A DNA stretch of 64,000 bases from Thalassia testudinum (lineage: Eukaryota > Streptophyta > Magnoliopsida > Alismatales > Hydrocharitaceae). The notes under the pieces were generated by a model. It worked only from the letters and a program-made list of their open reading frames with translations. It ran no database searches and was not told the DNA's origin. The DNA lies in the NCBI GenBank assembly GCA_037157565.1, contig JAZHRO010000002.1, forward strand, positions 77,426,001-77,490,000, given 5' to 3'. Below, piece by piece: positions 46,830 through 57,590 of this stretch. How positions within the stretch are numbered: the first letter of the stretch is position 1; the number at the start of each line of letters is the position of its first letter. The position numbers and the translations under genes were made by a program.

Positions 46830-47890
46830 GAGGGGAGCCTTTGCCACTCAACACACACCTAGTAATACACTTTCACACCATTTTGTGTCTCTTCATCCTA
46901 AGAAGCAAGCTCTTGCTCTCCAAGCTCCAGTTCTTCATCTTGAGAGCATCAAGCATTTTCGCACCCGCTCTCCCGTCATAGTTCATGAGAGCGACATTGC
47001 ACCATCGTGTAGTTCACACATCTGCATCATCGACGCACTCGCAAAGGGAAGCATCTTAATTCCTATAGAAGCTTAGGTTAAAAATTACTTTGTTGGCTCT
47101 ATAGGATTGTTGTTATTTATCTTTGTTCTTTGGTTAGGTATTCGCTTTGCGAATTCCCATCTCCTTCATGGGACAAAATCCTTCTCGTGAAGAGAAGGGA
47201 TTTGAGGTACGCTACCCTCTTATAAAGTAGCGTGGTTGTAATTGAGGTTGAATCACCCTTGTTTAAGTGATTCGTTTAGTGGATTTCATCAACTTGGTTG
47301 ATCGGAAAATCCTAACTCAAGAGGGTTAGGTGGTGGTTTTCACCCGATTTGGGTTTCCACCTAAAAATCTCTGTGTACTTTGTGTGATTGTTTATTTTGT
47401 GAGATTGGTATATTTTCAATTCCACATTTTTTACGTCACACTGATCTCACCCCCTCCAAGTAGGGATTCACAATTACCATAGCCATATCCACCTCCACCT
47501 TCATGTGCACCTCCACGAGCTCCACCACCATGACTCCACCACCTTCACACCAAGCCAGGATCATCTCTCCCTTCTTCCTCCAAGGGCCGACCTAAGCATC
47601 ATTGGCTGCCCCTCTTTCTTCTCCCTACCTCCACTCAAAGGCCATTGGAGACCACCCCCGAATGCCATTCTTTCTAATAGCCTATCTAAGTAGTTCTTCT
47701 AATCTCTCTACTTTATTTATGCTTAGTAGTGTAGCTCCATTTTCTCCCCCAATGATGCATGTGTAATCCCCCCATAGATTCATGTATGCAGTCATTTTCT
47801 GCTTGATAGTTTTCTGCTTTCAATCATTCATGTACAAGCTTTTCGCTAGTTCTGCTCTGTAATCACCTTGATGCAATCAATGAAAAATCA

Positions 47891-47916
47891 TATATATGTG
47901 TGTGTGTGTGTGTGTT
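47891..47916. repeat. (AT)n(GT)n microsatellite
   Basis: A short alternating stretch, TATATATGTGTGTGTG and more GT, lies in the right part of solo LTR G. Confidence 0.85.
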
Positions 47917-49461
47917 GAAGAAACACCATGAGCTTGCTTGTCATACTTTATTGTGATTGATGTTGCCTGTGCTAATTTCCAATATTATCGCAACATCATG
48001 TCATGCCTGAATATGTAACTTATTATAAACCGGCATGAGTTCTTAGTGAGTAGAGTAAAAAAGATCGAAATCATTTTTGCATTTCCATAATGCCTCATAG
48101 AGACGAATGACCAGGTCTCAAAGTCTCGTTATTTTACAAATATTTTTGATCAAGGGTTTCACACGACTAGACTACAAGCTACGACATCGTTTCCCCAAAA
48201 CACGCGAGAAACCATTCCCATTAATGACCATGGCAGCACATACAGCCCATAGAAGAACGGATGCCAAGGAGAAAGATGGCTGAGATCCAAGCCTCGATGC
48301 CAAATCCAATCACATGGATGGATCCGGATCAATGATGGCAGTCCAACGACGTAAAAAGCATCTCGATTGGAGACCTACAGCATGATCTACAAAGGAGAGA
48401 AGATGGACAGCCACGATGGTGCCACGTGGTGCCATCACAGCCGCCTAAGAGCACTGCCCAACCTCTGAAGGAGTTCTCCCTATGCTTTGTGGGTCATTGG
48501 ATCATCATCCAATGGCCACAAGAGCACCATGTCGCTACTCCAAACACACTTCATCATGGAAGGGTCACGCTCATCTGTTGGATCTCCATCCAACTGTTGA
48601 GAGCAGCTGTGTGAGAAATGGGAAGCGCAACCTTTCGCTCCCTTATTACGTTGGTTAGCACACTCAATCAACAATGCAAGATGCACGGTCGATTCGCAAT
48701 CCGTAAGAAATTAAGGCTATAGTGAGCGTGGATGAAATCCAAGCATCGGATCTTCATCAGATGGCGATGGAGTAAAGGCGTGGCACGTTGAGGAACGTCA
48801 GATGGCCACATGCGTGCAGCGACAGCTGTGCATTGGCGATCCGAAGGATGAGTGCGTGCCACATGTCAGCCAGAGGAACGATCCACGTGTTAAGCCATTT
48901 GGGAAGTTTTTTTTGAAGCGTAATCTGGTCCGTTGATTTCCCGATTGACAAATCTGATCAATCTGAGGGTGTTACACGATTTTGGGGGCTTAAATGCCTA
49001 CTTTGCCATCAATAAAGTTATAAAAAGAGCCCAGGGCCCACAGTTGAGAGGCAACACCCACCAGATAGATCTCCAGCATCTCTCTCTCTGCAACTTCTCT
49101 CCGGTCTTCCTCCCAACACTCTAGATTTGAAGTGCTGTCGCACTTCACACAAGCATCCCGCAAGTGGTGTTGTCCTTCATCTGCTCTCTCTCTACTACTT
49201 AGCATAGTTACATTAGATTTATGAGACATCCTCTTGATCAATAAAATTTTTATCCGATCTCATGAATGCTTGTCTCTATATACATAAATAAATATATAAA
49301 TATTTTCTTAGGACTTTTTGAAAAGCTTTTGCACAAAAATTATGTTTTTGCCTCCCTACGAATGACTCGGTACTTACCGAAAGATCTATAAATATTACTT
49401 TTTTCATCGTGATTCGTACTACAATGATACAAAATCTTTTAATGTGTTTTGTTGTTGAACA

Positions 49462-50155
49462 TTGTTGAAGGGGGGAAACAATGCCAGCAAGTGTGTCGAC
49501 TAAGGGGTAGGTAGAGAGACAAGTGATTGACGAGGTAAAGGTTGAGAAATTCACCTTTGAGGTGACTGAAGGAGTTATGTATGGGGTTGGATCTTCCTCA
49601 ACGACCAAGATAGTCCACTCTCCCTCTAAACTAAGAGGAAGAATAGTGGGTGGTGGTCAAAGGATCAGTGAAAATGCCATTGCAGCAATCCTTAACTTGG
49701 AGAGAAGAGAGGTGGTGTAGAAGGGGGCTGAATAGATGCATAGATCAAAGTTCTTATGTGGAATGTGCATGGACTGTGCAATGAGGTATGGAGAACTTTG
49801 CTTGTTCGTTACCTTCGCGAGTGGGAGGTGGATTGCACACTACTACAAAAGACACATATCGAAGAAGGAAGCAACTTCTTGTGGCAATCTTTGCCGCAAG
49901 AAGGTCAGGTGAATGTCAAGGCAGTTGGTGCGTAGGGGAGAACTGGAGGTCCGGTAGAAGTGCTCGAGACTACACTTGAAAGCGATTTGGAAGGAACAAT
50001 ACCAAATCACTTGCAAGTTTAGACCGGTCAATGAAGATCAATAATTGGTTGCGTCATGTATTTATGGCCCATGTGTGGATAATGCGAGGACTATCCTCTA
50101 GCAGGAGCTTACTTGAGTTACAGAGGTGATTAAAGGGCATCCATGGCTTGTGGGA
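49462..50155 (+). pseudogene. Second LINE fragment: ORF1 tail and ORF2 endonuclease start
   Basis: An ORF1-tail-like frame (49523-49720) is followed at about 49744 by a frame with KVLMWNVHGLCNE, then REWEVDCTLLQKTHIEE, the start of an L1 endonuclease with the QKTH/QETH catalytic region. After a stop at about 49930 a degraded part ends with a VTEVIKGHPWLVG-like segment before the GDFN box. The fragment is cut by the LTR of element C at 50156. It is not the same copy or family as the LINE at 15930-20163. Confidence 0.65.
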
Positions 50156-51900
50156 TGTTGAAGCGAAAAATCTACGCAAAAAGGTTGAGTTTTGAAAACT
50201 CTTGATTATAGTGTGATTTGAGAGAAGTCCGTCAACAAATAAATTTTCTGAAACTCAAAAGGAATTCTAGGTCAAACACAGGAAGGCTACGTTGATTTGC
50301 AATCCGCAATTATATTTTTTATATAATTTTGGTTTAAAAGCGAGATAATCACAATGAATCGATACTATACTAAAGAGAGAGAGAGAAAGAGAGAAAGAGA
50401 GAACAAAACACTTTTGTAATAAGGGTAATGTTTTTACAACTAGAAAGTTGGAAATTTTACAACTAGAAAGTGGTAAATCTACTCTAGAAAGCAGTAAAGA
50501 GAAGGAAGGTGAGAAATTATCTTCCTCAACAGCTGCTTGGAGGACGAGCTGGAATGGGGCGACACTTGGAAGACATAGAGTGGAGGTGGAAGACGGAGAA
50601 TGAAGTGGGAAGAATTGGGGGCGAGGCAGGACATCCTCGTTGCGGGATCCACTTCCAGAATGGGGGCGAGAAGACGACCACAGGAGCTCCACGAATGGGG
50701 TGAGAAGTGGACAAAATTTTGATTTTAACTCTAGAGGAGCATCCCAGGTTTGGGACAAGCTTCTTTAGAGCTTTGAAGAAGGAGAGAGGTGAAGGAAGGG
50801 ATGAATGATATGTGGGGGGCGTAGGCCTTTTTATAGGTGTAAAGGTTGGGGGCAAATAGGTCATTTTAACCTTAAAACATTAATGTAGGGGTGTTTAGTG
50901 ACAGATAAAACCATTACTAAAGACCTAAACGTGGGCGACATGTGTACGCCTCCCCGCCTTCTCGCACTCAACGCATGCATCACATACGCAAGCTCTCGAC
51001 CGTCCGATTAAGCGATCGGACTGTTTAAAAGCCTGCAGGGTTGCTTCTCCTTCAACGTGCCCAATGCCTGCACGTGTGATTGCACATGGGCTTGGGCATC
51101 TGATTTCGCATGTGCCCACCCGTGCATCTCGTTGCACCACGTCTCCTCATTTGTGCCTCTCATGCTTCATCCACCGGCTGAAATCACCCGCGCTTTGTGC
51201 TGTGTTGAATTGAGGCGCGCGGTTAGCTTCGAACCCGCGCCCTCATCTCGTGCGTGGAGTGCTCAACCAACGTGCCAAGGCCGAGACTTCGTTGCGTTTC
51301 CATCTAAGGCGTGTACGCTCGTGGCCGTTGGATCAAGATCCAATGACCTAGATTTGATCGCGCGGTTGAGGAGAGAGAGGAAGTGGCAAGTCCTTGCTCT
51401 TTTAGCTGGGCTGGGTTGGGTGGTTGAGATGGTGCCACGTGGCACCATCTTGGTTGTCCATCTTCATATGCTCGTAGGTGGTGCCACAGATGTTGGATTG
51501 GACTGATTTTCACATCGTCGAGTTGCGATCATCGATTCGAATCCATTCGTGCTGTCGTATTTGTCGTCTGAAGAACGGATTTGCACCATCTAGCCCCTTG
51601 ACCTATGATCCTTCTCAGACTGCATATGATGCTACAGAAGATCGATTGGGGCAATCTTGGAGTTGTTGAACTCCGATCGTTGCCCTGATGAGATCTGTAC
51701 GGTTGGATCTTCAATCTGAGGCCTCGATTAAATATCACCTGTCCCTGACCACCAAAAAGAGTAAATTACTATACAAATTATACAATTTGACCTAAATGCA
51801 TGATGATGCAGTTATGCAATATTTACAATGCATGATACTTCTACAAAACTAAGAACATGCATAAATAGACATTTTAGGTTACTTAGATGCATACACATCA
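50156..51900 (-). repeat. 3' LTR of element C
   Basis: 1745 bp, from TGTTGAAGCG to ATACACATCA. The reverse-complement relative at 17295-18149 confirms both ends. The U5 motif is at 50269-50287. A reverse-strand TATA box is at 50828-50835. Confidence 0.82.
50828..50835 (-). promoter_or_regulatory. TATA box of element C LTR
   Basis: The reverse strand reads TATAAAAA, about 1.07 kb from the U3 end of the LTR. Confidence 0.55.
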
Positions 51901-51933
51901 CAACCCCATGCCTATCTTTTGCTAGTCCCTAGC
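51901..51933 (-). promoter_or_regulatory. Terminal polypurine tract of element C with adjacent hairpin
   Basis: The minus strand has GCTAG-GGA-CTAGC (51921-51933), then AGGCATGGGGTTG abutting the LTR. Confidence 0.75.
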
Positions 51934-53141
51934 AAAACTATATGCTATTTATAAAAGAATTAGGATTAGATTTCTTGGGCAAAAGTTATTCTTCAACTGT
52001 TAGGAATTTCAACTAAGACCTGAACTACAGCGACAAAGCAGCGCTCGGGTGTCTGCCAAAGTGCAGACCGCCTCAAGCCCTTACCTTATTCAAAGAAGGA
52101 TTTTTTTTCTTTTTCATCTTTTCTATTATTTTTGGATTTTGAGTTTAGGGTTTTGGAGCAGCTTTCTATGGCCACTCAACCCACCCAAGACTCGAAGAGA
52201 ATTGTAAGTTCTAAGCATCTTTATGTGTGAAATGTGATAGACTCACTGATTGACGATTAGAACGGCCTTCGGGTTTCTACGCCCCTAGGTGACCTTAAAA
52301 AGGAATTCTACCTAAAGGCGTATCTATTCAACTGATAGCTTTCTCCCTACTTTTATTTTTATGGGGTCAACATAAGGGCGAACCCAGTGTATATCTCCCA
52401 GCTTATTCTACTTCTCCACTTCTTTCTAAGTGTTTAGGAATTATACGTGCATTTCTTGAGCATGGTTTTAGACAACCTACAAATGGGCTGTTACCCACGA
52501 TAACTTGCTAGCCATATTCGTGCGGTGAAGTGTGGCTTATTTCTTTATCTTTTGTTTTCTATTTTTTTATTTCTTTTTTTTTGATACTTTTCTTTTTCTT
52601 TTCTTTCTTTTTTCTTAAGTAGGTGGCTTACCTGATCTAAGATTTACCTAAAGGTAGTAAGAAGAGAATAGTTGTGTGACTGAGCTCTGGACAACCTACC
52701 AATGGGCTGTTACCCATGATAACTTGCCAACCATACCACCCTAGAAGGTTCATTAGCTACCAAATTTTCGTTAAAATCACTGAAAAATGAGTCAGTGCAA
52801 ATAGTGTGTAGATGCTTAGACTTAAAATCCCTTAAAATCAGAGGGTAGGTTGATAAGTCGTGTACTTATCACCCCAACTTATTTAATCAAATTAGAAATA
52901 CATTCAGACTGGCGAGGACTCAAGAAACAATCTACATTTTAGTGGACACCCAGGCTCATTAAGCCTGAAGACTTGAAGTGTCTAAGTGTTTAGGTCCTAT
53001 TGTATTATTCCCTAAGGTTGAAAAATCCTAATGCCCAAGTATTATTTTCCTAATTCAAATTTTTTTTTAATAAATAAAGAGAAAATAAGTAGAATTTACA
53101 AGAATTCCATAGAGCTGAAAAAATGATTTAGAAATGAATCT
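51934..53141 (-). other. 3' untranslated region of element C
   Basis: About 1.2 kb without a gene. It has a 46-bp repeat pair (52471-52516 and 52690-52735) and a plus-strand pyrimidine run (52587-52616) that is a purine run on the element's strand. Confidence 0.7.
52471..52735 (-). repeat. Pair of about 46-bp direct repeats in the 3' UTR of C
   Basis: The plus-strand units at 52471-52516 and 52690-52735 share GACAACCTAC and AATGGGCTGTTACCCA, then GATAACTTGC, with only a few differences. They are 219 bp apart. Confidence 0.8.
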
Positions 53142-53180
53142 AGCCCCCCATGCCTAGCTAATGTAATGTCCTCATTGAAA
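53142..53180 (-). promoter_or_regulatory. Internal polypurine-tract motif of element C
   Basis: The minus strand has TTTCAATGAGGACATTAC, then TAGGCATGGGGGG, matching H, D and A. It lies about 1.2 kb before the 3' LTR. Confidence 0.65.
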
Positions 53181-53342
53181 ATAAAAGGCACAAGAAGCAG
53201 GGAAGAATGAAGAAAATATCACCGATATTCCATGATGCTCGGGTCAGCTCTAAGTTAGACTATTTAAGTGCTGAGTTTAATGCCATCAGCTAGGCGAAGT
53301 CCAGCCAAAGAAGTCACATTAAGGTTAAAGCAACCTTGTCTG

Positions 53343-54549
53343 AGACAGGTTCTGGAATAACACGATCAACATAAGGTTTGAGACGTTGTCCATTTGACCT
53401 TAAAAGAACTACTCATCTTTGGGTTAGAAATCTTAATGGCTCCATTTGGGAATATCCGATTAATGATGAACGGGCTATTCCACTTTGACCTAAGCTTGCT
53501 GGGAAAGAGCATAAGTCGAGAATCAAAGAGCCATACCTTTTGGTTCGGCTCAAAGCTCTTATGAGAAATTAGTTGGTCATGAAGAGCTTTGGTCCAAGCC
53601 TTATAGATCCTGGCATTCTCGTATGCATTGTTTCTAAGCTCCTCCAACTCAGATAGTTGGAGCTTTCTGGTCTTTCTGGCTAAACTTAAATCAAAGTTGC
53701 ATTTCTTCATCACCTAGAATGCCTGATGTTTAATCTCTACGGGTAAATGGCATGCCTTTCCATACACTAGATGAAACGGTGACATGCCAATAACCATTTT
53801 GTATGCTGTACGATAGGCCCAAAGAGTGTCAAGCTTTTGAGTCCAATCTTTTCAATCAGTCCTAACTGTCTTCTACACGATATTCTTAATCTCTCGATTG
53901 GAGATCTCAACCTGTCCGTTCGTTTGAGGGTGGTAAGGCCTGGAGATTCTATGATTTACCTAGTATTTTGCCAGTAAACTATGGAACTGGGCATTTGTGA
54001 AGTGAGTACCATCATTGTTGATGATGGCCCTCGGAATCCCGAACAGACTGAAGATGTTATTTTTGACGAAATCAATGACCACTTGTGGTCATTGGTTTGG
54101 GTAGGGATAGCCTCGATCCACTTGGACACGTAATCAATAGCAACGAGATTGTACTGGTGTCCAAATGAAGGGAGGAAGTGTCCCATGAAATCGATGTCCC
54201 AAACGTCGAAGATTTCGATGGGAAGGATTAGGTTTAGAGGCATCATATCTCTCTTGGTTATGCTCCTGAGTGCCTGGCATTGGGAACACGACCTAGAGAA
54301 TTCTTGGTAATCCTTGAAAAAAGACAGCCAATAGAATCTAGATTGAAGTATTTTTGCAGCCATCTTTTTCCTAGAGAAACGTTCACCACATGCAAATACA
54401 TGGTAGAACTCAAGTATGCTTTGAAACTCATTCTCAGGAACACATCAGCAAATAATCTAATTAGAGCCAATGCGATACAGTTCAAGGTCATCCTAAAAGT
54501 AATATTTGGCTTCAGATTTGAGTCTATCTTATTGTTGCTTGGTCCAATC
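53343..54549 (-). pseudogene. Integrase of element C
   Basis: Broken frames cover the zinc region (CSQCQALRS near 54280), the first catalytic Asp (FDVWDIDFMG), a SKWIEAIPT segment and degraded later core. The C-terminal part (53366-53713) has QLSELEELRNNAYEN and FPSKLRSKW motifs. Several stops and shifts occur around 53820-54100. Confidence 0.75.
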
Positions 54550-55945
54550 CTAGGGGATTTGACCAACAGCCAAACAATTTACTATGTCTGCAAACCAAGG
54601 GGTTTGGACACCTGAAACTGCTAGAATAGTCTCGTCCAGAAAAGTATCAGTAATTGGAATATTCGAAAGAGAAGAATCACTTAGAAGCCTCAAAAGATGA
54701 TCCGCTACCACATTTTGTGCCCCAGATTTATCTTTGACTTCAAGAACAAATTCTTGAAGTAGAAGAATCCATCGAATGAGCCAGGGTTTGGCATCCTTTT
54801 TTCCCAAGAGATATCTCAAGGCCGAGTGGTTGGTGAAAATTATGATGTGAGATCCTAAGAGATAAGCCCTGAATTCTTTTATAGCAAATACTACAGCTAG
54901 CAATTCCTTCTCAATAACAGTGTAATTCCTCTGGGCCTCATCCAGAGTTCTGCTAGCGTAGTAGATGACAGAGGGCTTTCTATTGATCTTTTGACCCAAA
55001 ACAGCCCCGACCGCGTAATCAGAAGCGTCGGTCATGATCTCAAATGGGGCTGTCCAGACCGGTGGTTGCAACATCGGAGCACAAGTGATTGCCATTTTAG
55101 GAAAATCGAATGCCTTGCAGCATGATTCCATGAAATCAAACGGTGTATCTTTGGCAAGAAGGTTGCTCAGAGGGCGAGCAACCTTAGAGAAGTCCTTGAT
55201 GAACCTCCAATAGAATCCCACATGACCGAGAAATGATTGAACTTGTTTGATAGATGTGGGAGGAGGAAGTTTGGAAATAGCGTCAAACTTAGCTTTATTG
55301 ACTTCAATTCCCCATATAGAGATTACATGACCCAAGATGATACTTCTTGTGTCATGAAATGACTCTTTTCCAAGCTAAAGACCAATATTGTTTTGATGCA
55401 TCTTTTAAGGATCAATTCAAGATTAACTGGGCAAGATTCAAATGAATCTCCGAAAATGGAGAAATCATCCATGCAAGCTTCCATAAATTCTCCCACCATG
55501 TCAGAAAAATGGCTAGCATACACCTTTGAAAATTTGTAGGTGCATTGCAAAGCCCGAATGGCATTCTACGGAAAGCAAAGGTTTCGTAGGGATAGGTGAA
55601 AGTCGTCTTTTCCTGATCCTTGGGATGAATAGGGATTTGATTGTATCCTGAGTAACCGTCCAGGAAACAGAAGTACTTTTGCCTAGCTAATCTTTCAAGG
55701 ATCTGATCGATGAAGGGCAAAGGGAAATGATCCATTTTGGTGGCTATGTTCAGCTTCCTGTAATCAATACAGACTCTCTAGGAGGAAGCTAAATGAGTTG
55801 TAATAGATTCTCCTTTCTCGTTAGTCACAATGGTAATCCTAGCTTTCTTGAGAATAATTTGCACAGGACTTGCCCATGGACTATCCGAGATCGGATAGAT
55901 GATTCCTACGTCAAGCCGCTTAATAATTTCCTTCTTGACCACTTC
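54550..55945 (-). pseudogene. pol: Reverse transcriptase and RNase H of element C
   Basis: RT pieces (55323-55735 and degraded text up to 55945) include FCFLDGYSGYNQ, an RMPFGLCNAPTNFQRCM segment and an M-D-D motif in MEACMDDFSIFGD. The next frame (54550-55335) starts with GHVISIWGIEVNKAKFD and covers RNase H, with MTDASDYAVGAVLGQ, ELLAVVFAIKEF and FTNHSALRYL. A Thr-Asp-His has become Thr-Asn-His at the last catalytic Asp. Confidence 0.82.
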
Positions 55946-56920
55946 TCACATATTAGGATTTAATCTCCTTTGCATCTGGCGAGAAGGGCAGGATCCATCT
56001 TCCATAAAAATTCTGTGATTGCAGTAAGATGTCTCAATCCCCTTAAGGTCATGGATAGTCCAACCAATTGCCTCTTTATGTTTTTTTAAGACCTTGATCA
56101 GTTTTATCTCCTGCTCCTTAGTCAATCTAGAACTGATAATCACAGGGAGCATTTTCTTAGGTCCTAAAAATTGATATTTCAAACTCTCAGGCAATGGTTT
56201 CAGTTCAAGCTGAGGTGGGCCTAAGATGGAACGTAAGAAGGATGCTGATGAAGATTTATCAGGACGATCAAGAGGAAGAGGTTGAAAGTGAACAAAATCA
56301 GCAACCTCTTCAGAATGTGGCGGGTTTGCCATGGAGGGCTGTGGGTTGGGTTCATCAGTGCAGGAGGAACTCTCACTAGTAGATACAGCCATACATGTCT
56401 CAATGTTCAAATGATCTTCCTCGAGTTCCTCTATAAATCCACAATCCTCAAATTTATTAATCGTCTTGAAAATATCCAGTTTCAATTTTCGATCCACAAA
56501 GGAGATTTCCATGCTACCGCTCTCACAGTTGATATTAGCCTTAGTGGTAGCTAGGAATGGATGCCCTAAAATGATGGGCATGTTCCTTAAATTCTCAGGT
56601 ACATCCATGTCAAGGACAAGGAAATCTACAGGAAAATAGAAGTCTTTAACCTTGACAACAACATCCTCAATAATGCCTCTCAGATTTGTGACCGAACAGT
56701 CTACTAACTGCAGCATCACTGAGGTCAGCCGAAGTTCATCTAATCTGAACTTCTCGTAAAGAGAAGTCAAAATTAGGTTAATGGATGCATATAGATCCAA
56801 GAGTGCCCGATCAAAAGTGTAATCTTCGATAACACATGAAATCAAAGGGGCACCTGGATCTCTCTTTTTTGGAGGAAGGTGATGTAGGATAACAAAACTA
56901 GCCTGCTTGGAGAGTATCAC
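55946..56920 (-). pseudogene. Protease and linker of element C
   Basis: 324 open codons begin with KQASFVILHHLPPKKRDPG. The active-site segment reads LLDLYAS where H has LLDLGAS, so the loop Gly is replaced. The C-terminal half is a linker to RT containing an IDRKLKLDIF-type segment at the position where B inserted into H. The frame is open but lacks neighbours in frame. Confidence 0.75.
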
Positions 56921-56953
56921 CTTCTTTGGAGTAGATTCCCTCGGCTTACGCTT

Positions 56954-57590
56954 CTAGGTGCATAAATCCTTTAAGAATTTAGCATAAGCCGATATGTGTT
57001 TGATAGCATCGAGGAGCAGGATATTGATTTCAACATTCTTGAATATATTTAAGTGCTCCTTATCACTATCAACAGGCTTCTTTCTGGGTTTAATCAAGGC
57101 CTCAGGAAAAGGAACATGAGTTAGATCCTCAGAATCAGCTTCCTGAGCCTTGATTTCCTCTTCAGTGTTCTCCTTTCTTTCCTTAGGCTCACCAGGGTTT
57201 TCTTGACTAGAGCAAGGTAGGTGTGGATCCTGGGTTTGCCTTCCACTCCTCAAAGTAACAAAGTTGGTAGATGCATACGGGTTTGGGTCTTGGGGAGAGT
57301 TAGGAAAGATTGGAGGGGCTTGATTAGCTAGAAACCTTGGATTTGATGAAGAAGCAGAAGAGGAAGGACCCTGCTCAACCACCTGAGCATGTGCGTGTGG
57401 GTCCCTCTGATTCCCATACCCATGGGCTTGATTGCCTGGATTCTATATGTTGCACAGGTTGGGTATGGGTTGAGATGGCAGAGATCCGGGTTGATGGGTA
57501 TTAGCAATGAGCCTGGCTTGCAAGTTGTCAAGCAAGGTTTTCATTTGTTGCATGAGCTGGAGCATAGATCCTTGCATCTCTACCATCTAA
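56954..57590 (-). pseudogene. gag: gag C-terminal part of element C
   Basis: It encodes a Gln/Pro-rich part beginning near MVEMQGSMLQLMQQMK, then SGRQTQDPHLPC, and PLLDAIKHISAYAKFLK just before the protease frame. One stop and frame changes occur. The N-terminal capsid part is not in the window. Confidence 0.65.

Larger units (their letters stand above)
45824..47472 (+). mobile_element. Solo LTR E (Copia, SIRE/Maximus-like), nested in G
   Basis: It starts TGTTGGTGCTAGAGC, ends GGGATTCACA, and is flanked by a perfect ATTAC duplication (45819-45823 and 47473-47477). TTTTGATGATAACAAAAC near the left end and CACCCCCTCC near the right end are typical of SIRE-type Copia LTRs. No internal coding remains. 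It has a strong TATA box and many CAGACGTCTG-like motifs at about 46200-46720. Copia assignment rests on LTR text only. Confidence 0.82.
44382..48223 (+). mobile_element. Solo LTR G (Athila-like), nested in H's 3' LTR and split by E
   Basis: It starts TGATTGCGCAGTAATC, similar to the LTR start of H. It is bounded by ACGAT (44377-44381) and ATGAC (48224-48228). The empty site in the 5' LTR reads ACGAC, so each copy lost one C to T. A TATA-like TATTTAAA is at 45773-45780. The right terminus is eroded: CA is at 48219-48220, with three extra bases before the duplication. Excluding E it is about 2.2 kb. Its U5 motif near 48092-48116 is degenerate. Confidence 0.75.
24485..49461 (+). mobile_element. 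Element H: Athila-like Ty3/gypsy retrotransposon with multiple nested insertions
   Basis: 5' and 3' LTRs, primer-binding site, gag, protease, RT, RNase H, a truncated integrase, a 3' UTR and a polypurine tract lie in order on the plus strand. Chromovirus B (30150-39693) and solo LTRs G and E are later insertions. Without them H would be about 11.6 kb. Stops, frameshifts and an integrase deletion make it defective. I could not find a matching 5-bp duplication: the left flank is CACTA material and the right flank a LINE fragment. Confidence 0.85.
44117..49461 (+). repeat. 3' LTR of element H, split by solo LTR G
   Basis: The parts 44117-44381 and 48229-49461 match the 5' LTR of H (24485-26145). 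They start TGATTGCACAGC and end GTTGTTGAACA. The TATA box is at 49019-49025 and the U5 motif at 49350-49370. Confidence 0.85.
50156..57590 (-). mobile_element. Element C: Athila-like Ty3/gypsy retrotransposon, 5' part missing
   Basis: On the minus strand the order is part of gag, protease, RT, RNase H, integrase, 3' UTR, polypurine tract and 3' LTR. The N-terminal part of gag, the leader and the 5' LTR are not seen, because element D begins at about 57591. Its left LTR abuts LINE text, with TGGGA as the candidate duplication. Stops and frameshifts occur in every domain. Confidence 0.82.

Noticed and set aside
24485..49461. A 5-bp target duplication for element H
   Set aside because: The bases before 24485 (GAATT region) and after 49461 (TTGTT) do not match and the flanks belong to different repeats, so no duplication is claimed.
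49837..49870. CACTACTACAAAA text resembling a transposon end
   Set aside because: It lies within the endonuclease reading of the LINE fragment, so it is coding sequence, not a terminus.
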